A DNA stretch of 64,000 nucleotides. Origin: Prevotella sp. E13-27 (GTDB lineage Bacteria > Bacteroidota > Bacteroidia > Bacteroidales > Bacteroidaceae). The notes beneath the pieces were generated by a model. It was not told the DNA's origin. It made no database searches and saw nothing but the letters and a program-made list of their open reading frames with translations. Shown here one piece after another: positions 16,665-24,852 of the stretch (within the stretch, counting starts at the first letter, position 1; every line of letters begins with the position of its first letter). The DNA lies in contig NZ_JALPSC010000001.1 in NCBI RefSeq assembly GCF_023217965.1, positions 1,798,001-1,862,000 on the forward strand, in the 5' to 3' direction. The translations under genes were made by a program, and so were the position numbers.

Positions 16665-17561
16665 ATGAAGAAAATCCTGTTTACCTCTGTGCTGCTTCTC
16701 TTCACTTTAGTGATGGGCGCACAGACCATTAAGGTCTCTCCAAAGCTGGAGAAAGGCACAAAGAAAACCTATGTGGCAGAGGTCGTCACAAACCTTCTCG
16801 GAATGTCAGAGATAAAGGCGAACACTGAAACGGACTATATCGTTACTGATGTCAAGCCTGACGGTTTTGTTATGGAGTGCGTTATGACCAAATTTGACAG
16901 TGATGCCAAGAAGGACGATGTAATGTCACGCGTTTTCTCTATCACTCAGGAGATGATAAAAGGAATCACTGTTCGTTTCGAGACCGATAAGGATGGAAAG
17001 CCCCTGCGTATTCTGAACTTCGATGAGTTGAAGAAAGGAATGGAGGCTGTGGTCGATAAATTGCTCACTGAGGTTCTGTCGCAGGCTCCTGAAGCAGCAG
17101 CTTTATCGAAGGATGACCTGAAGCAACAGGTTTTGAGCAGCATGACTGAGGATGTGCTTCTCCAGTCAATGTCTGTGAACACCAGTCCCATTGCTCTTAA
17201 CGGAAAAACCATTTCTCTTGGTTTGCAGGATGAGTATCTGAATAGCAATGGCTTGAAGATGAAGCGCACATATATCCCGTCGGCTAACGGCACCATAACA
17301 ACCACAGGTGTGTTGAGCATGACAAAGGACGATATGAAGCAGCTCGTCATGAAGACCGCAAAGGAAAGAGGTGGCGACATGGTTGATGACACCATGATTG
17401 AGAACATCCTGAACAGTGGTATGGTGAAGTTCGAGGCAAACGAGAAAGCCGTTTATACTCTCGATACCGACGGATGGGTGAAGTCTATCAAGGCTGATGT
17501 CAGCAGTGAGACAATGGGTATGAAAACCACTGCTAACTCTACTATCATTCTGAAAAAATAA
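16665..17561 (+). CDS. Secreted protein of unknown function (possibly DUF6263-like)
   Basis: A 298-residue protein with a clean signal peptide (MKKILFTSVLLLFTLVMGAQ, cleavage likely after AQ). The mature part is rich in beta strands and Lys/Asp, with repeated patterns of TDVKPDGFVMECVMT and VKFEANEKAVYTLDTDGWVKS that suggest a two-lobed beta structure. I recall similar Bacteroidetes proteins under DUF6263 but am unsure. It lies seven bases behind ddh and ends at a strong terminator. Confidence 0.65.
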   Translation: MKKILFTSVLLLFTLVMGAQTIKVSPKLEKGTKKTYVAEVVTNLLGMSEIKANTETDYIVTDVKPDGFVMECVMTKFDSDAKKDDVMSRVFSITQEMIKGITVRFETDKDGKPLRILNFDELKKGMEAVVDKLLTEVLSQAPEAAALSKDDLKQQVLSSMTEDVLLQSMSVNTSPIALNGKTISLGLQDEYLNSNGLKMKRTYIPSANGTITTTGVLSMTKDDMKQLVMKTAKERGGDMVDDTMIENILNSGMVKFEANEKAVYTLDTDGWVKSIKADVSSETMGMKTTANSTIILKK

Positions 17562-17570
17562 TTTCTTTTA

Positions 17571-17614
17571 CCACGGGTTTCACAGATACGTCTGTGAAAT
17601 TCGTGGCTTCTTTT
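17571..17614 (+). terminator. Intrinsic terminator after the ddh operon
   Basis: A 16-base left arm (17571-17586, CCACGGGTTTCACAGA) pairs with 17591-17606 around a TACG tetraloop with one G-T type mismatch region, followed by CTTCTTTT. Confidence 0.88.
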
Positions 17615-17640
17615 ATAAACCATAACTAATCCAACTAACA

Positions 17641-19041
17641 ATGAAACGTTTTTCTTTTTCACTCTTCCTGTTCTTTAGCGCTCTCTGCGTTTGTGCGGGC
17701 GACTTTTCAAAGTTTTACGAGAATCTTCCGTGTAAGGTGAAGGCAGTAGAGCCATTCTCCATACCCGACAACGAAGTGTCTATTGCCGACTGTGGTGCTG
17801 TTGGTGACGGCGTTACCCTGTGTACCGATGCTTTCACAAAAGCCATATCTAAGCTGACAAAGCTCGGCGGAGGTCGTGTCATCGTGCCCGAAGGTGTGTG
17901 GCTCACAGGCCCCATCATGCTCAAGGACAACATTGAACTGCGTCTCGACAAGAATGCCATCATCACCTTCTCACCCGACAAACGTCTCTATCTCGACAAG
18001 AATGAAAGTGCCAGCCGTGTTTATCCATGCATACGCGCATCCAAACGTAAGAACATAGCTATCACTGGTTCTGGCATTATCGACGGTGGTGGACAGCAGT
18101 GGCGTCCTGTGAAGCGCTCAAAAATGAGTGATGTGGAATGGAAAAACTATCAGGAGATGGGAGGACAGGTTACTGAGAAGGGTGACCTGTGGTATCCCTG
18201 GCAGATGAAGAGTGGCTATCCCGACATTGCCGACACCCCTCAGTCACAGGAGTCCATGCGCAATGACCTTATTCGTGTCACCGACTGCGAGAATGTTCTT
18301 GTTCAAGGTGTCACCATTCAGAACTCGCCTCGCTTCCATCTGCATCCATGTTACTGTACAAACGTTATCATAGACGGTGTCACCGTGCGTTCAGAGTGGA
18401 ACGTTCAGAACGGCGACGGCATCGACCTTAGCGACTGCCATCAGGCTATTATCGTCAACTCCACTGTTTCTGTTGGTGACGATGGTATCTGTATGAAGAG
18501 TGGCAAGCCGTCGAATAGCCATCCTATAAGCGGCTGTGAAGACATTGTTGTTGAGAACAACACCGTCTTCCATGCTCATGGTGGCTTTGTTTTTGGCAGC
18601 GAGACGGCAAGCGGCATGCGTCGCATGGTCGTTCGCCACAATCGTTTCTCTGGCACCGACGTAGGTCTGCGTTTCAAGAGCTCTATGGACCGCGGTGGCC
18701 GCTCGGAGCAGATCTTCATCAGCGATATCATGATGAACGACATAAGCGGTGAGGCTATCTCGTTCCAGTGTGACTATGTAAACAAACATGCAGGCAAGGC
18801 AGGTGAGACCTTCACTGAGGCACAGAAGAAATGGGCCCCTCAGTTCCAGGATATTCACATCAGCCGTGTCGTCTGCCGTGGTTGTAAGACTGGCATCAAG
18901 GCTGCTGGCGTGACAGGTCTTGAATGTGTGAAGAACATCACCATCAGCGATTGTTCCATTGTCTATAACAAGACCGACAAAGACATTGACGATGCAACGG
19001 CTCGTCTCACGTTGACAAACGTTAAGTTTGCAAAACCGTGA
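17641..19041 (+). CDS. Secreted glycoside hydrolase family 28 (polygalacturonase-like)
   Basis: A 466-residue protein with a signal peptide (FSLFLFFSALCVCAG) and the GH28 right-handed beta-helix. The family catalytic region is visible: NGDGIDLSD at about 258-266, GDDGICMKSG at about 279-288, HAHGGFVFGSE at about 310-320 and RFKSSMDRGG downstream, corresponding to the paired Asp, His and Arg-Lys motifs of polygalacturonases and rhamnogalacturonan hydrolases. Such enzymes cut pectin backbones by inversion. It lies 54 bases upstream of a large secreted lyase-like gene, so the pair is likely one pectin-related unit. No SusC/SusD pair is in the window. Confidence 0.92.
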   Translation: MKRFSFSLFLFFSALCVCAGDFSKFYENLPCKVKAVEPFSIPDNEVSIADCGAVGDGVTLCTDAFTKAISKLTKLGGGRVIVPEGVWLTGPIMLKDNIELRLDKNAIITFSPDKRLYLDKNESASRVYPCIRASKRKNIAITGSGIIDGGGQQWRPVKRSKMSDVEWKNYQEMGGQVTEKGDLWYPWQMKSGYPDIADTPQSQESMRNDLIRVTDCENVLVQGVTIQNSPRFHLHPCYCTNVIIDGVTVRSEWNVQNGDGIDLSDCHQAIIVNSTVSVGDDGICMKSGKPSNSHPISGCEDIVVENNTVFHAHGGFVFGSETASGMRRMVVRHNRFSGTDVGLRFKSSMDRGGRSEQIFISDIMMNDISGEAISFQCDYVNKHAGKAGETFTEAQKKWAPQFQDIHISRVVCRGCKTGIKAAGVTGLECVKNITISDCSIVYNKTDKDIDDATARLTLTNVKFAKP

Positions 19042-19095
19042 TAAACAGCTAACTATTCAACTTTTTATACCGTAACTAATAAGCTAACTAATAAT

Positions 19096-22000
19096 ATGAT
19101 GATTAAAAGCTATGTGAAATGCTGTGCGCTGTCACTTGCGTTGGCCATGCCGCTGACAGTAGAGGCACAGTCGGGTAGGGCACTGAGCAGTCCTACCGAA
19201 GGTGTGCTCACTCAGGCCTTCGTCAGTGAACCTGACATGCAGACCGATCTGCTGCAGATGCTGGCCAACTTTGCACAATATATTAAGTATGACTTCCAGG
19301 ACTGCCAGTATCCCAATAGCGTTGATGAGGCGTGTGGATGCTTCAAGGGCGAGGCCACGATGAAGAGTAATGAGCAGGGCGTGCGTCCGAATGCAGACCT
19401 GTCCATGATTTGCGCCTTCCTCGTAAAATATGGTCAGCCAGCGGGGGTAACACTGCCTGCAGGAGTGACCTGGGACGATTTGAAGACCATGGCCATGAAG
19501 TCGCTCGTCTTTGCCTACAGCACCCATAAGGCCAACAAGCTTAAGATCTGTAATGGTGGCGACTACTGGGGCTCAACGGGTTCCAGCGACCATGTGTGGG
19601 AGTCGAGCCTCTGGGCTATGTCCGTGGCCTACAGCGCCTTCTTCCAGTGGGATGTTCTCTCTTCTGCACAGCGGGGCTACATCTATAACCTGCTGAAGGC
19701 AGAGTGTAACTATGAGCTTAATCGTGACATTCCAACAGGCTATGCCGGTGATACTAAAGCCGAAGAGAACGGTTGGGAGGTCGATGTGCTGGCTGTAGCA
19801 CTGGGACTCTTCCCTGACGATGAGCTCGCTCCGAGATGGTTTGAGCGCATGCGTGAGTTTGCCATCAACAGCTACTCCCATCAGAACGACCAGTATAACA
19901 CTACAGTCATTGATCCTGATTATGATAACAAGACAGTAGCCGACCTTTATCGCGGAGCCAATCTCTATAGCGATTACACTCTGCAGAACCACAACATGTT
20001 CCACACGTCCTATCAGAACGTTGTGATGCAGGAGTTGGGTGAGGCAGCACTGGCATTGAAGCTCTTCCAGCAGGGTGTGAAGGGAGAAGAAAAATGGAAG
20101 TCCAATGCCCTGATGCATAACAATCAGGAGGTTATGGACTCGGTGATGAACTACCTTGCTACAAGTGATGGTGAGCTCGCCATGCCTAACGGCAATGACT
20201 GGAGTCTCTTCCTCTTCGATCAGATAACGAGTTACACTACACAGGCCTGCTTCCAGCGTGATGCTAATGCTCTGCTATTGGAGAACCTGGCTTACAAGAA
20301 TATCAAGGCTCGCCAGACCACCACGACTGACGGCTCGTGGCTGTTGCGTCCCGATGTGGGTGCACGCCGCATGGGTGTTGAAGCTCACCGCGTGATGATG
20401 ACGTGGCTCATGCACCACGTGATGTCCACTGCTGATATGACAGCTCCCTCGTGGGAAGAGTTCCAGAAGGCTTTTGCCAAGACGAAGTATTTCAGCACTC
20501 AGAACATTGTGCGCAGCCTTACAAAAGACCGTTTCACCTGCTTCTCCTGGAACGACGGCATCAAGGACTACAGCGGAGTAATAGTGCCCAACGACATCTC
20601 GGCTGCTAAGATTATGGTGCCTTTCCGCACTCATAACACTGGTAATATCCTCGGCACCTATAGCCGTAGCGATAACACCGCCATCATAAAGGGACGCTAC
20701 ACGTTCTTCGATGACGGCTATGCCATGAATGGTAAGATTGGTGCGAACAACGGTCAGATTCCGCAGGCCTTCGCGCTCTATAGCACCAGTGGCAATGCCG
20801 TGATACTCATCGACGCTCTGAAAGCCAACGCTGCCACGACCGTAAGTGCTGAACAGGGAGGCATGATGGGCATCTCCATGGATGAGTTTACTAATCTCAC
20901 ACGTACCATCTATTACGAAGGAGGACAGCGCACTGTCGATGGTGCGACTATGGAAACATGGAACAGTCAGTGGGCAAACATTGACAATACCATAGGCTTC
21001 GTCTGCAAGAAAGCCAATAACCAGATGGGCTTTGGCGACCGTTCTAACAACAATTCCATCATGACGGCGAAGATCTATCCGTCGTTCTCAAACAGCAGCA
21101 GTAGCGTGGGTACTAATATGAACCACATCCGTAACTTCGTCTATTACTGCAACGTCAATGCCGAACAGACAAAGGCCCTTTGTGAAGGCGTTCAAGACCT
21201 GACACTTCTCGCCTCATGGCCTGAGGGATGGCATGGCGTGGTGGTGCCCGATCCTGATGGCACACACTACCTGCTGCTCTCCAATATGTTCGCCTCTGAC
21301 AAAACCCCATGGAAGGACCTTGAGATAAGCTGTCCGAAGGGTGCTCCAGTGTTCGCACAGAACACACTTCTTATTGGTGACAAGGCTATGGCTACGTTTG
21401 CTTGCAAGCAAAACCAGCATATTGCCAACGAACTGAAGGTCTTCGTAAAGGATGCTGTGAGTTTGACTGCCGTGCAGGACCCTGCCGACAGCCGCAGCAT
21501 CTATCTGCGTAATGATTCTACCATTTCACAGACCATCAGCGTCAGCATCATCGATCGTGACGGAAAGACCGTTGAGGGCATAGTGACACTGCCTGCAAAA
21601 ACCTCTTGGAAGGTTGCCCTCAGTGAGGGTGCTGTCACAGCCGAGGAAGCCACTTTCCCAGAAGGTGACATTGAGGATGAGGGAACCGATGTCACCGCTG
21701 ACTACCTGCTTAATCCCTCGTTCGAGGCCGACAATCTTAGTTCGCTTACTCCTGTCAACAACAGTTCCGATGGACTGCGCGGCTACTCGCTGACGGCACC
21801 TACGAACTGGTCACGCACTGGCTCCGATGTAGTGTCGCTCATCGTCACTGCCAACTGTTTTACTGATAATAATTTCGGTAAGGTTACCACGCTCGCCGAT
21901 GGCAGTCAGGGCTACTATATGCGAATGGGGTGGAGCACAGGCACAACTACACTCACCAACACTACCGCTACGATGCCTGCCGGTAAGTATCGTCTGTCTA

Positions 22001-22425
22001 TAGACTATCGCTCTGCCTATGCCAACAGTGCCGCCTCGTCGTTCACGATGCAAGTCAAGGGCGAGAAGATGGCAGCTGTGACAACCGACTCACAGACCTT
22101 CGCCACTGGTGCAACCTCGTTCTTTGAGTCAGATGAATGGAACACGTTAGACATAGACTTTACGCTTGCTGAGTCCCAGAAAGTTACTACTACTCTTAAC
22201 TTAAACTGGCTCTCTGGTGGCAGCTGCATCATGTTTGACAACATGCGTCTGCTATTCTTCCCTGAGAAGACGCCTGTTGCTGTAGAGAACCTTCATAATA
22301 GTCCGTCAGACAGTGCTGTCAAGGCATGGTACACGCTCGATGGTCGTCGCGTCGCAAAACCTGTTAAGGGAGTTTATGTCGTCCGTACCGCTGATAATCA
22401 TTCTAAAAAAGTGGTGTTGAAATAA
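19096..22425 (+). CDS. Large secreted protein, probable polysaccharide lyase-like enzyme with T9SS-type tail
   Basis: A 1109-residue protein with a signal peptide (LSLALAMPLTVEAQ). Residues 30-440 are helix-rich with regularly spaced Trp/Tyr/His (YWGSTGSSDHVWESSLWAMS, HNMFHTSYQNVV), suggesting an (alpha/alpha) toroid; residues 470-830 look like a beta-sandwich (GRYTFFDDGYAMNGKIGANN), the layout of PL8-type lyases; residues 870-1055 form a jelly-roll carbohydrate-binding-like module (NPSFEADNLSS, MPAGKYRLSIDYRS). The end, WYTLDGRRVAKPVKGVYVVR, resembles a T9SS type A sorting tail. The family assignment rests on layout alone. Being next to GH28 suggests a pectin substrate. Confidence 0.6.
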   Translation: MMIKSYVKCCALSLALAMPLTVEAQSGRALSSPTEGVLTQAFVSEPDMQTDLLQMLANFAQYIKYDFQDCQYPNSVDEACGCFKGEATMKSNEQGVRPNADLSMICAFLVKYGQPAGVTLPAGVTWDDLKTMAMKSLVFAYSTHKANKLKICNGGDYWGSTGSSDHVWESSLWAMSVAYSAFFQWDVLSSAQRGYIYNLLKAECNYELNRDIPTGYAGDTKAEENGWEVDVLAVALGLFPDDELAPRWFERMREFAINSYSHQNDQYNTTVIDPDYDNKTVADLYRGANLYSDYTLQNHNMFHTSYQNVVMQELGEAALALKLFQQGVKGEEKWKSNALMHNNQEVMDSVMNYLATSDGELAMPNGNDWSLFLFDQITSYTTQACFQRDANALLLENLAYKNIKARQTTTTDGSWLLRPDVGARRMGVEAHRVMMTWLMHHVMSTADMTAPSWEEFQKAFAKTKYFSTQNIVRSLTKDRFTCFSWNDGIKDYSGVIVPNDISAAKIMVPFRTHNTGNILGTYSRSDNTAIIKGRYTFFDDGYAMNGKIGANNGQIPQAFALYSTSGNAVILIDALKANAATTVSAEQGGMMGISMDEFTNLTRTIYYEGGQRTVDGATMETWNSQWANIDNTIGFVCKKANNQMGFGDRSNNNSIMTAKIYPSFSNSSSSVGTNMNHIRNFVYYCNVNAEQTKALCEGVQDLTLLASWPEGWHGVVVPDPDGTHYLLLSNMFASDKTPWKDLEISCPKGAPVFAQNTLLIGDKAMATFACKQNQHIANELKVFVKDAVSLTAVQDPADSRSIYLRNDSTISQTISVSIIDRDGKTVEGIVTLPAKTSWKVALSEGAVTAEEATFPEGDIEDEGTDVTADYLLNPSFEADNLSSLTPVNNSSDGLRGYSLTAPTNWSRTGSDVVSLIVTANCFTDNNFGKVTTLADGSQGYYMRMGWSTGTTTLTNTTATMPAGKYRLSIDYRSAYANSAASSFTMQVKGEKMAAVTTDSQTFATGATSFFESDEWNTLDIDFTLAESQKVTTTLNLNWLSGGSCIMFDNMRLLFFPEKTPVAVENLHNSPSDSAVKAWYTLDGRRVAKPVKGVYVVRTADNHSKKVVLK

Positions 22426-22441
22426 AACTTTATGAGATATG

Positions 22442-22474
22442 AAAAAAGTCACCCTCAAAAGGTGACTTTTTTGA
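22442..22474 (+). terminator. Intrinsic terminator after the lyase-like gene
   Basis: AAAAAAGTCACC (22442-22453) pairs perfectly with GGTGACTTTTTT (22461-22472) around a seven-base loop. Confidence 0.92.
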
Positions 22475-22545
22475 ATAGATGTTTAGACAGAATTGTAATG
22501 TATGACTGTCCAAACAGTGATGTAGTTCTGACAATACCATTTTAC

Positions 22546-22611
22546 AAACTCGTCGAGTTTGGTGACCAAAGTCGACGAGTTTGGTCACCAAAATCGACGA
22601 CTTTGGTTTTC
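22546..22611. repeat. Three-copy tandem array, 22-bp period, of interleaved palindromes
   Basis: Copies at 22546-22567, 22568-22589 and 22590-22611. Each holds an 11-bp odd palindrome (ACTCGTCGAGT in copy 1) and a 13-bp one (TTTGGTGACCAAA), and the palindrome centres fall at 22553, 22564, 22575, 22586 and 22597, exactly 11 bp apart. A 10-bp perfect stem (22561-22570 with 22580-22589) and a 9-bp stem (22548-22556 with 22572-22580) are alternative folds. The period is not a multiple of three, so it is not coding. It lies in an 830-base gene-free stretch that otherwise holds only a terminator, a promoter and a small RNA candidate. Confidence 0.85.
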
Positions 22612-22854
22612 AAGGTAGTAAGAACTAGAATTCAAGGATGCCAAAACTATATTGTAGAACTGTCAGAATAAGAACACAAAAGGGTCGGTTCCGCTGTGCA
22701 CTTCAAAGATACAACTTTATGTTGATAACAACAAGAATTGCAACATGTTTTCATGTTAAATCCACAGATCTTTCTATAAAAAACATTTATATAAGTCAGG
22801 ATGTTTGCGAAATTACTAAAATAGTTTGAATTGATAAACTATTATTGAAAAACA

Positions 22855-22886
22855 TTTGTTTCCCTCATAATATTTTTGTACTTTTG
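22855..22886 (+). promoter_or_regulatory. Strong candidate promoter reading toward the DUF4417 genes
   Basis: TTTG at 22855-22858, 20 bases, then TACTTTTG at 22879-22886. No good ORF follows at once; the message would have a leader of about 365 bases that runs antisense through the candidate small RNA before reaching the DUF4417 start. Confidence 0.65.
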
Positions 22887-22983
22887 TAGGTGATAAGGGT
22901 AGACTCAATTTGATTGAGCTACTAATGTTTTACTTATGATGTTTTATATTATGATTACAAAAATATAACAGAGTAAGGCAACG

Positions 22984-23083
22984 AAAAAGTCCCGTACTAT
23001 TCGCAGTAGTACGAGACCTTAGGATAGCTTTCCCGAAAGGCGTCTTAGTTGCCCACAATTTTGGGAATCTTCATAGTTCCTTA
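22984..23083 (-). ncRNA. Candidate ~100-nt small RNA with a nine-codon ORF
   Basis: On the minus strand a -7 box TAATTTTG (23094-23087) is followed by a start near 23083, a hairpin with CCC/GGG arms around 23051-23069, a CTTTC/GAAAG hairpin near 23026-23037, and an 11-bp terminator hairpin (GTCTCGTACTA, 23017-23007, pairing with 22999-22989, one mismatch) followed by TTTTT at 22988-22984. Inside is ATG...TAA at 23074-23045 encoding MKIPKIVGN. Promoter, folded body and terminator together look like a stand-alone small transcript. No minus-strand gene lies downstream, so it is not an obvious leader. Confidence 0.6.
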
Positions 23084-23255
23084 GTGCAAAATTAGGAAAT
23101 AATTCTGAAAGTTGCACGAGATGATTCTCATATCGGGCGTTTTTTTAAAACATTTAACTAACGGCATAGGTGACATTATTATCAATGACCCACTATGTCA
23201 AGGTTTAACATAATTGGATTTGAAAAGGAAACCCAATACAAATAAAACAGCGGAT

Positions 23256-23987
23256 ATGACAACACCAACAACCCTTTTCGACAGAAAAGAGCTCTATAAA
23301 ATGGAGCACACCTCAAAAGGTATGTCTATAAAGACTGCTTTGATTCCCAAGCACCAAAGGCGCAAGGTAATCTATGACAACATGCACCTCATGGAGGGTA
23401 TGACTTTCACGGCGACACACTCTTTCCCTCAGATGCTTCCTTATAATGACAGCACTGACTTTGAACTCGTTTCGTTTACTGACAGGAAGAAACATACGGG
23501 CAAAGACGAGGCTCTATACTTCTTTCTTGACGACTACCGATTTAGGAATCAGTTATGGTGTGATTTGGAGCGCACAACCTTCAGCATCTCGCATTTCGAC
23601 TACTTCTTCACTCCAGATTTCAGTCTGTGGCGAGACCTTCCCACGGAGTACTATAATCAACAAAATACTTTTCGTACAAGATTCGTAGGACTCTTCTGGC
23701 AACTCAGGGGCTTTAAAACTATTCCAACTTATAGCTTTGGAGGCCTTCAGTCCTTTTCTTATTGTCTCGAAGGCCTGCCTTCTCACAGCGTGATAGCAGT
23801 CTGCGGACTGAGCAATCGAAAGGATGAACAAGCCTACAAAATCTGGTGTTATGCCTTAAGGCGACTCGAAGCCGAGAAACGCCCTACTCTTATATTGGTC
23901 TATGGTCCGGAAATCGAAATTCCAGACCTTCATACACCTGTCAAATTCTTAGAAGATTTCATTTCAAAACGATTCAAACATGGATAA
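23256..23987 (+). CDS. DUF4417 family protein
   Basis: About 243 residues from the ATG at 23256 (a TTG at 23214 would add 14). The central segment, FDYFFTPDFSLWRDLPTEYY, then LRGFKTIPTYSFGG and LPSHSVIAVCGLSNRKDEQ, followed by a C-terminal PTLILVYGPE, is the pattern of DUF4417 proteins, found in phages, mobile elements and accessory regions; the function is unknown. It overlaps the next gene by eight bases, so the three genes from here to 24814 form one unit. Base composition is more AT-rich than in flanking housekeeping genes, as expected for acquired DNA. The start is uncertain. Confidence 0.75.
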   Translation: MTTPTTLFDRKELYKMEHTSKGMSIKTALIPKHQRRKVIYDNMHLMEGMTFTATHSFPQMLPYNDSTDFELVSFTDRKKHTGKDEALYFFLDDYRFRNQLWCDLERTTFSISHFDYFFTPDFSLWRDLPTEYYNQQNTFRTRFVGLFWQLRGFKTIPTYSFGGLQSFSYCLEGLPSHSVIAVCGLSNRKDEQAYKIWCYALRRLEAEKRPTLILVYGPEIEIPDLHTPVKFLEDFISKRFKHG

Positions 23988-24390
23988 TAGTAAAAATCAA
24001 CTATGGGATGTGGACGCAAAGTTGTTTGCATCCATGAAGGAAGGAAGCCTCACGCCTAATGAAGCTAACTTCTTCAGCAACATGCAATTCAAGGAGGAGT
24101 ACGAGTGTACTGCACTTAACGATGTGCTTATATCTGCATACGAGAATACGGATCAGATATACATGGTCAGAATGTATTATGAAGAATATGTCATCGGTCA
24201 CGGAATAGGAACTGATGGTGCCGAAGAAGTTCATGTAATGAACCTATCAGAAGCGCTGAATGTTAACTTCAAGACAGAAGGCTTTCTTGACCGTGACATT
24301 ACCCTCTGGCAATGGCTTCGTGAGAAGGACTATGCAATTGTAAATTATGGACGAAATTATGATATAATAGAAAATGGGAAACGGAGCTGA
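23980..24390 (+). CDS. Hypothetical protein, middle gene of the DUF4417 unit
   Basis: A 136-residue acidic soluble protein; I do not recognise a family. It is predicted mostly helical at the N terminus (KLFASMKEGSLTPNEANFFSNM) with a beta-rich centre (DQIYMVRMYYEEYVIGHGIG) and ends in a basic GKRS. It overlaps the DUF4417 gene by 8 bases and the next gene by 17 bases. This tight coupling suggests the three products act in one process or as a complex, for example as a toxin and its immunity partner, which is speculation. Confidence 0.65.
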   Translation: MDNSKNQLWDVDAKLFASMKEGSLTPNEANFFSNMQFKEEYECTALNDVLISAYENTDQIYMVRMYYEEYVIGHGIGTDGAEEVHVMNLSEALNVNFKTEGFLDRDITLWQWLREKDYAIVNYGRNYDIIENGKRS

Positions 24391-24814
24391 TTTCTTTTCA
24401 CGCGACTATAAGGGGCGGCGTTCTGAATATGTCTCTTTGGCACCTGCTGTCACAATCAACGGAGTAAAAGGGCATTTGATAAAACGAAAAGGAAACAAGG
24501 ACACATATAGTAACTTGCCTTTATATGCCAACACTTCGGATGTCTATTTTAGGCAGAATGCGAAAGGTGTATGTCAAGCACGTGTATATATTGGTCAGAA
24601 GACTTATCTTGATTTCGATTGGAGTCACACTCACACAAACAAAGGTAATGGTCGTCATTTCCCTGTCGGAACAGTTCATGTCCAAATTTGGCAGGAGCAA
24701 AAAGATGGTACTTTTAAAAGATTATCCAACGAAGCTCGTTCCATGAGCAACCATGAGATGAAGAAGTACGGTCCAATCCTGAAATACTTCTGTCCCAGCG
24801 TAAAGTTCAGATAA
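24374..24814 (+). CDS. Hypothetical basic protein, last gene of the DUF4417 unit
   Basis: A 146-residue basic, beta-rich protein beginning MGNGADFFSRDYKGRRSEYV. It has many conserved-looking aromatic and His residues (YLDFDWSHTHTNKGNGRHF, GTVHVQIWQ), suggesting a small compact domain with a possible His-based site, but I recognise no family. The size and charge would fit a secreted or phage-type effector; there is no signal peptide. It overlaps the previous gene by 17 bases and ends six bases before a terminator facing the restriction-like operon. Confidence 0.65.
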   Translation: MGNGADFFSRDYKGRRSEYVSLAPAVTINGVKGHLIKRKGNKDTYSNLPLYANTSDVYFRQNAKGVCQARVYIGQKTYLDFDWSHTHTNKGNGRHFPVGTVHVQIWQEQKDGTFKRLSNEARSMSNHEMKKYGPILKYFCPSVKFR

Positions 24815-24819
24815 TCAAG

Positions 24820-24852
24820 GAAGCAGGGCTGTTCAAGTCCTGCTTCTTTTTT
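24820..24852 (+). terminator. Intrinsic terminator after the DUF4417 unit
   Basis: GAAGCAGG (24820-24827) pairs with CCTGCTTC (24839-24846) around an 11-base loop, then TTTTTT. It separates the unit from the convergent restriction-like operon. Confidence 0.85.

Noticed and set aside
22546..22611. Possible CRISPR array
   Set aside because: Units follow each other without unique spacers and no cas gene is present; the same holds at 51143-51230.
22432..22829. Two short plus-strand frames over the terminator and palindromic array
   Set aside because: One begins in the terminator hairpin and crosses the repeats; neither has a ribosome site or plausible composition.
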